Source: Hymenobacter taeanensis
GTDB lineage: Bacteria > Bacteroidota > Bacteroidia > Cytophagales > Hymenobacteraceae
Length of the DNA stretch: 64,000 nt
Assembly: GCF_013137895.1 (NCBI RefSeq)
Contig: NZ_CP053538.1
Coordinates: 4,805,001 to 4,869,000, forward strand
Direction of reading: 5' to 3'
Part shown: positions 53,493-61,038 of the stretch, one piece after another
Layout: every line of letters begins with the position of its first letter
Numbering within the stretch: the first letter of the stretch is position 1
Translations under genes and position numbers: made by a program
The notes under the pieces: model-generated
What the model was told of the DNA's origin: nothing
Database searches by the model: none
What the model saw: only the letters and a program-made list of their open reading frames with translations

Positions 53493-56400
53493 TTATTGCT
53501 TCACAAAGCGGCCAAAGTAAACTTGCTGGGCGCTGGTAGCGCGCACCAGGTACATGCCAGCTTTGAGAGATCCTACACGCTGGCTGAGCTGCTGCGTGAG
53601 CAGCTCAGCGCGGCCAGTACCCACAAACACCACCCGACCATCGGTAGAGGTTACGTTCAGGGTCAGCTCTCCTACCTGCGTAGGCAGCTGCAGGCTCAGG
53701 GTATTGTGCACCGGGTTGGGGCTGATGGACAGCTGCTGCGCCAGACGAGCCGACTTAGTTGAAGTAACCGTGCCGAACACGTACCGGGTTTGCACTGGGT
53801 AGTGGTCAGAAGTAGTGTTGGCATAGTTCGGAATCAGAGCAGCGAGGCTAGTCTGAATTTCGGCCGAACCGGTCAGGTAGTTAGCAGCCAGTTCGTTTGA
53901 AGCCACGGCGTGGTCAATTACGTCGTTGTAGCTCACCGTCGACTTCTTCTTGGCCAAGCTCAGGGGCAATGTGAGTGCCTGGTAGTTGGCGGCATCATCT
54001 ACGAACGCCTTATACGAAGACTCCGTAGTGGGAGCACCAGCGGTGATAGTCTCGTCGAGGTCGTCGTTATAGTCGCCCACAATCACAAACTTGGTGGTGG
54101 GGTAATCGGCATCAAGCTTAGCCTTCAGAGCCGTAGCACCCGCTTTCCGGCGGTTATAGGCATCAACTACCGGGCTGGTGTTGGCTTTAGCGTGAATCAA
54201 TACTACCAGCATGTGGTTGGTGGTGCCGTTCAGCTCCACATCAGCCTCCATGGAATAAGGGTAACGGCCCGACGACCAATCGGAATAAGCCGCGCAGTTG
54301 GTTGCCTGGTTATCACACTCCAGCAGCACCTTGAAGGTGGGGTTCTTGATAACGCTGGTACGGTACACGAATACCAGCTTCTGCGCCGTGGCATAGAAGG
54401 AGTTATTCCCGGCCGAGCTTCCGCCCGATGCGGCCGGCGACACCATGTAGCGGTAGCCACCCAACTGGCGCACAACCGTACCCAAACGCACCGTATCAAC
54501 TACCTCAGCCAGCGCAAAAATGTCGGCGTTGAGGTTAGTGAGCATGGTTTTTACGTTCTCCTGCTGCAGAGCCTTGTCTTGGGGACCCAGGCCTGCCTGC
54601 GAGCCAAACCACTCAATGTTCCAACTTACTACTTCCAACGTGTTAGCCACGTTGTAGGTGTTGCCGGTAGCATCAATGGTGAGGGAAGTTGCGCCTGTGC
54701 TGGCCACCGTGAGGGTGCTGCTGTAGCTGGTGCTGGCCTGCGTGGGGCTGAAGCGGACAGCAATTGTTTTGGGGGTACTACTGGCTTCAATAGCGTCGAA
54801 GCTTATAGAGTTGCTGAAAGCGGTACCATCCTTCGACAGCTGAAAAACTGGGTTAGAGGAGGTAATGGTGGCGGCGGCCGTCAGGTCGCGTAGGGTTACG
54901 TTCAGCGTTTGGGTGGTTACCGTGTTAGGAGCGCGGTAGCCAAAGGCCAGTGTAGAGGTGTTTACTGCCAGCGATGGCGGCGGCGCAGTGGTAGAGTTGC
55001 GCACACGAATGTCATCCAGCGTCCAGCGCGCGGCTTCATCAGTAGTAGAGTTATACACGAAAGCCACGTACAGCGTAGCCGACTTGAAAGCCGACAGGTC
55101 TACGTTGTCCGTCAGCGTCCAGGTGTCGGAGCCAATAGCCGGGAAGGCGGCATCAACGGTTGTCCAGGTTACGCCGGCGGCGTTGGGGCTGCCGGTACCG
55201 GAATAGTTTGTGGAAACTTTCAGCTGCAGCGGGGCACCACTGAAGGCCACGCGGCTGTAGAACGACAGCAGCGGATAGGCAAAAGAAGACGTATTCAGCG
55301 CCGGCGAAATCAGCCAGTCTTCGTTGAGCACGCTGGAACCAGAAAAGCCGTTGATCTGCAGGCCGTTGGGCTTAGAGGCTTTGCCGGTAGCATCATTAGC
55401 ATCGCGCCCGAAGGTGGTGCACCCCCAGGTTTGAGCACCCGTTACGCTAAACTGCGTCCAGCCTTCCGACGGAGAGCCCGTGCAGTTATCAAAGCTGAAG
55501 AGCAGGTTGTTGGGGTCGAAGGCGGTACCCGAAACGGCAACCGTCTGGTTTACTCCACCGGGGGTAGTGTGCGTGATGTTGCCAGAAGCAGCCCCAATAG
55601 CCGTGGGGGTGTAGCGCACATATACTGGCTTGGCAGTAGCCAGTTCAGCCGGGGTGAAAGTGATTGTAGAGCTGAAAGCGGTGTTGTCCTTCGAAACCGT
55701 AAAGCTGGCGGGAGCCGTAACGGTCACATCGCCCGTGAGGTTTACGGCGCTGATCTGGTAGTTCTGCGAAGCAGAAGCCGTATTGATCAGCTGGCTGGCA
55801 AACGTGAGAGGTGTAGTCGGCACCGAGATGGCTGGGTCAGTGGCCGATACGGTATTCCAGGTCAGCGAAAAGTCGTCGATGGCCGTAGTAGGCCGGCTGC
55901 CTGAACCCGTAGAATTGGCCAAAGCTACAATCCGAATCCATACTTTCTCGCTCTTGTTGTTGAGCGCGTTTTCGAAGTCGACTGTAATAGGCGTATTGCT
56001 GAATGAGGTGTTACCTAAGCTAGTGCCTGAGCCAATGGTCTGGAAGTTGGTGGGGTTCTCACCAGTGCCATAATCTACGCGCCACGCAGTAGTACGAGCG
56101 GAAGTATTATCCAGCGACTGAAGCTTAAAGGAAAGCGAAAAGCTGGTTTTGTTAGTGGTGTTAACAGCCTGAAAAACAAAAGCAGCTCCGGGGTCTCCGA
56201 AACTGCCCGTCTGGCGTACGCCCAGGGCGCGGTCAGTAGATGCGTCTTGTGCGGCAGCATCAGCAGCAGCCGTTAAGCCATCAGCGGAAGCATAATTGCT
56301 AAACCGCCCCGATGTGTTCGCCCAGGGCGTCTTGGCAGTTGTGAGGGCCACTTCAGTGCCGAGAGCAGTAGCTGTAGCGCCCGTACGAACGGAGAAGCCA

Positions 56401-56540
56401 ACAGGCAATGCTGTACCGATACCGTCGAAATCTTGGGTATAGGAGCTGTTTTGAAGCGTTACCTGCGCCATAGCCCCCGTACTGAGGCCCAGAGCCATCA
56501 GAGCCGGAAGCAAACGCTGTAAACTGTACTTGTTCATCAT
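53493..56540 (-). CDS. T9SS-secreted endonuclease/exonuclease/phosphatase-family protein
   Basis: A 1015-residue exported protein. The start MMNKYSLQRLL gives a signal peptide ending GAMAQ; the frame is open for 24 further codons without good starts. Residues about 25-240 form a jelly-roll region, followed by Ig-like strands, a choice-of-anchor J-type domain at about 370-535 (WTQFSVTGAQTWGC, DWLISPALNTS, ARWTLDDIRV) and another Ig-like part. The EEP domain at about 635-925 has SWNIEWFGS, FALAEVVD, VGDYNDD and SDHYPV, the metal and catalytic residues of this phosphodiesterase fold. A type A sorting domain ends it (LSISPNPVHN). Extracellular DNA degradation is the likely role, by analogy with similar secreted nucleases. 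Confidence 0.92.
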   Translation of the reverse strand: MMNKYSLQRLLPALMALGLSTGAMAQVTLQNSSYTQDFDGIGTALPVGFSVRTGATATALGTEVALTTAKTPWANTSGRFSNYASADGLTAAADAAAQDASTDRALGVRQTGSFGDPGAAFVFQAVNTTNKTSFSLSFKLQSLDNTSARTTAWRVDYGTGENPTNFQTIGSGTSLGNTSFSNTPITVDFENALNNKSEKVWIRIVALANSTGSGSRPTTAIDDFSLTWNTVSATDPAISVPTTPLTFASQLINTASASQNYQISAVNLTGDVTVTAPASFTVSKDNTAFSSTITFTPAELATAKPVYVRYTPTAIGAASGNITHTTPGGVNQTVAVSGTAFDPNNLLFSFDNCTGSPSEGWTQFSVTGAQTWGCTTFGRDANDATGKASKPNGLQINGFSGSSVLNEDWLISPALNTSSFAYPLLSFYSRVAFSGAPLQLKVSTNYSGTGSPNAAGVTWTTVDAAFPAIGSDTWTLTDNVDLSAFKSATLYVAFVYNSTTDEAARWTLDDIRVRNSTTAPPPSLAVNTSTLAFGYRAPNTVTTQTLNVTLRDLTAAATITSSNPVFQLSKDGTAFSNSISFDAIEASSTPKTIAVRFSPTQASTSYSSTLTVASTGATSLTIDATGNTYNVANTLEVVSWNIEWFGSQAGLGPQDKALQQENVKTMLTNLNADIFALAEVVDTVRLGTVVRQLGGYRYMVSPAASGGSSAGNNSFYATAQKLVFVYRTSVIKNPTFKVLLECDNQATNCAAYSDWSSGRYPYSMEADVELNGTTNHMLVVLIHAKANTSPVVDAYNRRKAGATALKAKLDADYPTTKFVIVGDYNDDLDETITAGAPTTESSYKAFVDDAANYQALTLPLSLAKKKSTVSYNDVIDHAVASNELAANYLTGSAEIQTSLAALIPNYANTTSDHYPVQTRYVFGTVTSTKSARLAQQLSISPNPVHNTLSLQLPTQVGELTLNVTSTDGRVVFVGTGRAELLTQQLSQRVGSLKAGMYLVRATSAQQVYFGRFVKQ

Positions 56541-56640
56541 ATAATGAATGAAAAGGTGGAGGAAGGTTAAGCGGATGTAAAGTACAAAAGTACCCGCAGC
56601 AATTCGCTGCAATGTTACCGTTGTGTTAACAAAAAAATCA

Positions 56641-56687
56641 TAAAGGAGCCCTCATAGTACAATTCTTGTAACATGAGGGCTCCTTTA
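56641..56687 (-). terminator. Terminator of the LolC/E-type permease gene
   Basis: TAAAGGAGCCCTCAT and its complement enclose an inner stem; on the minus strand a T-rich run follows. It lies 40 bases past the stop codon of the gene at 56730. Confidence 0.85.
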
Positions 56688-56729
56688 CAGGCATAGTATG
56701 CCGGGTTGAGATGTGGACTTTTACCTTGC

Positions 56730-57941
56730 TTAGTCGAACTTGATAGCGGTTACCGGCTTAATACGCGAGATGAGATACGTGGGAATAAGTACGGCCAGCA
56801 ACGATGTAAGAAAAGTAGCCGCGTTCAACACCACAATAATAAATGGGTCCCAGTACACGGGCACGCGGTCCATATAGTAGTTCTCGGGGTCAAGCGGAAT
56901 GGGGTGGAAAAAGTACTGAATGGCACAGAACCCCAGGCCTACCAGGTTGCCGTACAGCATGCCGCGCAAGGTGAGGCTCAAGCCCCGGAAGAAAAACATG
57001 CTCCTGATCTGGTTGTCGGTAGCCCCAATGGCCTTAAGCACCCCAATCATATTGGTGCGCTCCAGAATCATGATAAAGATGGTAGCCACCATATTAAACG
57101 TAGCTACGAAAATGATCAGAATCAGGAAGATGACCACGTTGCGATTCAGCAGTTGCAGCCAGTCGAAGAGCTGGGCATACTGGTCGGTAATCTTATCCAG
57201 CTTCAGGTCGTAGCGCAGGTTTTCATACAGCGTATCGGCCACGGGGTCGAGGCGGTTGAAGTCTTTCAGCACTACTTCTACACCTCCCACCAGCGTATCG
57301 GGCCAGGAGTACAGCTCCTGCACCTGGCGTAAATCACCGATAACGTATACCTCATCAAACTCGTCTAGGCCAGTCTGATAGATGCCGCTTACCGTAAAGC
57401 GCCGGACGCGGGGCGGGTTCTGAATGAAGTAGAACAGGGCTTTGTCGCCGGGCTTGAGGCGCAGCTTGTCGGCCACTTTCCGCGAGAGCATAATATCGTT
57501 GCTGGCCGAATCAGGAAACGACAGAAACTTGCCCTCGACCAGGTTCTGGCGCATGGGTGAGGGCCCCGACTTCTCATCAATGCCCTTGAGCACCACGCCC
57601 AGCACTTCCTCTTTGGTTTTGATGATGGCGGCCTTACGGGCAAATGGCTGCAAGGATTTCACCTGCGGATTACTCTTCAGCTCCTGCAACAGCTGCGGCG
57701 TGGCAATGGGCGCCACCTGCAGAGAATTGTTGGTATCGTACTTGCTGATCTGCAAGTGCGCGCCAAAAGAGAATATCTTGCTCTGAATCTCGTTGCGGAA
57801 GCCTTCCAGAATGGCAAACGACACCACCATCACAGCAAGCCCCATGGCAATGCTGATGATGGCTATCTTTGTCACCGACGAGGTGAAAGAACCGGAGTCG
57901 GCCCCGTCAATCTTACCAGATATGTACTTCGATACGTTCAC
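56730..57941 (-). CDS. FtsX-like ABC transporter permease (LolC/LolE type)
   Basis: A 403-residue inner-membrane protein with the four-helix layout of lipoprotein-releasing permeases: one helix near residues 25-47, a periplasmic domain of about 210 residues, then three helices in the C-terminal part (VIFLILIIFVATFNMVATIF, LVGLGFCAIQYF, FIIVVLNAATFLTSLLAVLI). The conserved ERTNMIGVLKAIGATDNQIR motif contacts the ATPase. In the Lol system such permeases lift lipoproteins out of the inner membrane. The ATPase gene is not in this window. It diverges from namZ with only about 50 bases between the starts. Confidence 0.9.
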   Translation of the reverse strand: MNVSKYISGKIDGADSGSFTSSVTKIAIISIAMGLAVMVVSFAILEGFRNEIQSKIFSFGAHLQISKYDTNNSLQVAPIATPQLLQELKSNPQVKSLQPFARKAAIIKTKEEVLGVVLKGIDEKSGPSPMRQNLVEGKFLSFPDSASNDIMLSRKVADKLRLKPGDKALFYFIQNPPRVRRFTVSGIYQTGLDEFDEVYVIGDLRQVQELYSWPDTLVGGVEVVLKDFNRLDPVADTLYENLRYDLKLDKITDQYAQLFDWLQLLNRNVVIFLILIIFVATFNMVATIFIMILERTNMIGVLKAIGATDNQIRSMFFFRGLSLTLRGMLYGNLVGLGFCAIQYFFHPIPLDPENYYMDRVPVYWDPFIIVVLNAATFLTSLLAVLIPTYLISRIKPVTAIKFD

Positions 57942-57992
57942 TGGCGTAAAGCTACGTGAACCCGACCAGTTTTCCAGCCTCGTCTCCCGCCC

Positions 57993-59228
57993 ATGTTTCC
58001 AGCCTTTTCCACCGGCCTGCTAGGCCTCTCGCTCCTGCTCTCTGATTGTGCCCGCCCGGTAGCCACGGCCACACCGGCCGCTCCTGCTACTTCGGTTACA
58101 ACTCTACCCGCAACTGTGGCGCCTGCACCCAAGCAAGCCTTGCGCGTGGGAGCTGAGCAGTTTGACCGTTACCTGCCGCTGCTGAAGGGCAAACGCGTGG
58201 GCTTGGTGGTTAACCAAACGGCGCGCGTAGGCCAGGCATTTTTAGTGGATACCCTGCTGGCTAAGGGGGTGGGGGTAAAAGTGATTTTTGGGCCGGAGCA
58301 CGGTTTCCGGGGCGAAGCTGCGGATGGGGCTACTATTAAAGATGGTAAGGACTCCCGCAGTGGCCTACCGGCGCTTAGCCTTTACGGCGCCACCAAAAAG
58401 CCTACCCCCGAAATGCTCAAGGATGTAGATGTGCTGGTGTTTGACATTCAGGATGTGGGCACGCGCTTCTACACCTTCATCAGCACCATGCACTACGTGA
58501 TGGAAGCCGCCGCGGAGCAAGGGAAAGAAGTTATTATTCTCGACCGGCCCAACCCCAATGGCTGGTACGTAGATGGCCCCGTTATGGAGCCCCAGCACAA
58601 GTCGTTTGTGGGCATGCACCCTATTCCGGTGGTGCACGGCCTAACGGTGGGGGAGCTGGCCCGAATGATAAATGGGGAGAAGTGGCTGGCGGGCGGCAAA
58701 CAGTGCCGCCTCACCGTGGTGCCCGTGCAGGGCTATACCCATGCCACCCGCTACGAGCTGCCCGTGCGCCCTTCCCCCAACCTGCCCAATGCCCATTCGG
58801 TAGCCTTGTACCCCAGCATTTGCCTCTTTGAGGGCACTGATGTAAGCGTGGGCCGCGGCACCGACTCGCCTTTTGAAGTAATTGGGGCCCCTACCCAGCC
58901 TGCTACCCGCCCCTACCGCTTTACCCCCAGGCCCAACACTGGCTCGCCTACCCCGCCCCAAAACGGCAAGGTTTGCTATGGCCAGGATTTGCGCCAAACC
59001 GGCAACGATGTAGGGTTCAGCCTGAAATATTTGTTAGACTTCTACCAGCAGAGCACCGATAAGGAGCACTTCTTCGGCAAGTACTTTGAGCAGCTCACAG
59101 GCACGCGCAGCCTGCGCGAGCAGGTAATTGCCGGCAAGTCAGAGCAGGAAATCCGTAACTCATGGGAGCCGGCGCTAGGCCAGTATAAGGCCATGCGCAA
59201 GAAATATTTGCTCTACCCTGAAGCATAG
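57993..59228 (+). CDS. namZ: Exo-beta-N-acetylmuramidase NamZ (DUF1343)
   Basis: A 411-residue exported protein of the DUF1343/YbbC family, shown in Bacillus to remove N-acetylmuramic acid from the ends of peptidoglycan fragments. The N-terminal hydrophobic stretch ends in LLLSDC, a plausible lipobox, followed by a Thr-Ala-Pro linker. Family marks are RVGLVVNQTA, VIFGPEHGFRGE with the probable catalytic Glu near residue 104, FDIQDVGTRFYTF, LDRPNPNG and LYPSICLFEGTDVS. Length is normal. A role in wall recycling is known for the family; here it is inferred. Confidence 0.92.
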   Translation: MFPAFSTGLLGLSLLLSDCARPVATATPAAPATSVTTLPATVAPAPKQALRVGAEQFDRYLPLLKGKRVGLVVNQTARVGQAFLVDTLLAKGVGVKVIFGPEHGFRGEAADGATIKDGKDSRSGLPALSLYGATKKPTPEMLKDVDVLVFDIQDVGTRFYTFISTMHYVMEAAAEQGKEVIILDRPNPNGWYVDGPVMEPQHKSFVGMHPIPVVHGLTVGELARMINGEKWLAGGKQCRLTVVPVQGYTHATRYELPVRPSPNLPNAHSVALYPSICLFEGTDVSVGRGTDSPFEVIGAPTQPATRPYRFTPRPNTGSPTPPQNGKVCYGQDLRQTGNDVGFSLKYLLDFYQQSTDKEHFFGKYFEQLTGTRSLREQVIAGKSEQEIRNSWEPALGQYKAMRKKYLLYPEA

Positions 59229-59343
59229 CCACCGGCTGCTACGCCCTGGTAAATAAGAGCCTGGCCCCATCTGAACCCATACCTTCAGGCCGCCTAGTTC
59301 AGGTAGGGCTAGGCCTTTTTCTGCTTTCAGGATATCCGTTGTA

Positions 59344-59351
59344 TACTTTTG
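59344..59351 (+). promoter_or_regulatory. TAnnTTTG promoter box of fmt
   Basis: TACTTTTG fits the Bacteroidota -7 consensus exactly and lies five bases before the chosen fmt ATG, implying a nearly leaderless mRNA and ruling out the upstream start at 59339. Confidence 0.5.
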
Positions 59352-59356
59352 CTCCC

Positions 59357-60334
59357 ATGACAACACCTACCCCTGCTGCACCACTCCGCGTTATTTTCAT
59401 GGGTACGCCTGAGTTTGCCGTGCCCACCCTCCAGGCCCTGCTTTCTTGGGCGGGCTGCCAGGTAGTAGCCGTACTTACAGCTCCCGATAAGCCCGCGGGC
59501 CGCGGACGCCAGCTAGCGGAATCGGCGGTGAAGCAGGCCGCAGTGCAGCACGGCTTACCAGTGTTGCAACCTACCAACCTCAAAGACCAGGCGTTTCAGG
59601 CTGAGCTACTGGCCTACGCCGCCGACCTGCAGGTGGTGGTGGCCTTCCGAATGCTGCCCGAGGCAGTCTGGAATATGCCTCGCCTCGGCTCCATAAACAT
59701 TCATGCCTCATTGCTGCCCCAGTACCGCGGCGCGGCGCCAATCAACTGGGCGCTCATTCACGGCGACACCCAAACGGGCGTAACGTCCTTCTTCCTGCGC
59801 CACGAGATTGACACCGGCGACCTGATTTACCAGGATGTAGTAAACATTGTGCCCGAGGATGATTTTGGCTCTCTGTATGAGAAGCTGAAAGCGGCCGGAG
59901 CGGCGCTGGCGCTGCGCTCGGTGCAGGCCATTGCGGCGGGTACCGCGCCCAGCTTGCCTCAGCCAGAACTGCCTGATTTGCGCCCCGCCCCCAAACTGCA
60001 AAAAGAGCTCGGCCGCCTCGATTTCACGCAACCGGCTCCGGCACTGGCCAACCTGGTGCGGGGCCTCTCCCCCATCCCTACTGCCTTTACCCAGCTGCCC
60101 GATGGCCGCACCCTCAAAGTATTTAAAGCTCAACCACTTGATGATGAAGATGCCAGCGGCCCCGATACCGGCGTGCCCGGCACCTGGTTTACTGATGGCC
60201 GCACGTACCTGCGCGTGCAGACTGCTGATGGCCTGCTAGACTTGCTGGATGTGCAGCTGGAGGGGAAAAAGCGCATGAACACCCCTGACTTTCTGCGCGG
60301 CTTCAACGCCAGCCTTCTCAAAACAAACCTGTAG
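59357..60334 (+). CDS. fmt: Methionyl-tRNA formyltransferase
   Basis: A 325-residue enzyme that formylates the initiator methionyl-tRNA with 10-formyltetrahydrofolate. The N-terminal FMGTPEFAVPTL, the catalytic block INIHASLLPQYRGAAPINWAL and HEIDTGDLIYQ are all present, followed by the C-terminal tRNA-binding domain (PKLQKELGRLDF, LVRGLSPIPTAF). Start chosen at MTTPTPAAPLRV because the TACTTTTG box precedes it by five bases. folA follows after 38 bases on the same strand; both use folate, so a shared transcript makes sense. Confidence 0.96.
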   Translation: MTTPTPAAPLRVIFMGTPEFAVPTLQALLSWAGCQVVAVLTAPDKPAGRGRQLAESAVKQAAVQHGLPVLQPTNLKDQAFQAELLAYAADLQVVVAFRMLPEAVWNMPRLGSINIHASLLPQYRGAAPINWALIHGDTQTGVTSFFLRHEIDTGDLIYQDVVNIVPEDDFGSLYEKLKAAGAALALRSVQAIAAGTAPSLPQPELPDLRPAPKLQKELGRLDFTQPAPALANLVRGLSPIPTAFTQLPDGRTLKVFKAQPLDDEDASGPDTGVPGTWFTDGRTYLRVQTADGLLDLLDVQLEGKKRMNTPDFLRGFNASLLKTNL

Positions 60335-60372
60335 GCTACTTCTTCCGCACTTGCTCACCACGCACCATACAC

Positions 60373-60858
60373 ATGACCGGTTTAGTAGTAGCTGTAGCTC
60401 AAAACGGAGTAATTGGGGGCGACAACCGCCTGTTGTGGCATTTGCCGCTTGATCTGAAGCATTTTAAAGAACTCACTCAGGGGCACCCCATCGTGATGGG
60501 CCGACGCACTTACGAGAGCATTGGCCGCCCCTTACCCAACCGCACAAATATTATAGTCACCAGGCAGCCCAACTGGCAGGCTCCGGGTTGCGAGGTGGCC
60601 TACTCCGTACCTCAGGCCTTAGAAATGGCGCGGGCCCTGGATGAGCAGGTGATGGTAATTGGGGGTGGCGAAATCTACCGCCAGGCGCTACCCGCCGCCG
60701 AAGTGGTATACCTGACGGAAGTGCACCACGACTTTGAAGGCGACGTAACCTTCCCGGAACTCTCGCCCGTTGAATGGCGCGAAGAAACCCGCGAGCGGCA
60801 CGAGCCCGACGAGAAGCACGCCTACCCTTTCAGCTTCGTAACCCTCCGGCGCAGATAA
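60373..60858 (+). CDS. folA: Dihydrofolate reductase
   Basis: A 161-residue DHFR that reduces dihydrofolate to tetrahydrofolate with NADPH. Seen: VAVAQNGVIGGDNRLLWHLP, the catalytic Asp in LDLKHFKELT, VMGRRTYESIGRPLPNR and VIGGGEIYRQAL. Length is normal. It follows fmt by 38 bases on the same strand and ends before the hairpin at 60982; the two genes may form an operon supplying and using folate cofactors. Confidence 0.97.
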   Translation: MTGLVVAVAQNGVIGGDNRLLWHLPLDLKHFKELTQGHPIVMGRRTYESIGRPLPNRTNIIVTRQPNWQAPGCEVAYSVPQALEMARALDEQVMVIGGGEIYRQALPAAEVVYLTEVHHDFEGDVTFPELSPVEWREETRERHEPDEKHAYPFSFVTLRRR

Positions 60859-60981
60859 TTGACGCATAGCTTTCTCCGTTCTCTACCAGTAAGTACAATG
60901 CTGCGCTGGGCCAGCCAACGTCCAGTTACAGGACAAGAGCAGTGCAGGTGCATAATGGCCTAGCAGGTGGTTGAAACTGAA

Positions 60982-61025
60982 CAACAGCAAAGAGGCAGCC
61001 CGTATAGGCTGCCTCTTTGCTGTTG
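60982..61025. terminator. Bidirectional terminator
   Basis: CAACAGCAAAGAGGCAGCC and its complement form a 19-pair stem around a six-base loop, between folA and the convergent C25 protease gene. Confidence 0.9.
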
Positions 61026-61038
61026 CATGCAGGATAGA

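Noticed and set aside
54909..55904. A 331-codon plus-strand frame opposite the secreted nuclease gene, and a 327-codon one before it
   Set aside because: Both lie antisense to a gene with clear domains. Composition (Arg- and Gly-rich, no motifs) is that of a shadow frame in GC-rich DNA.
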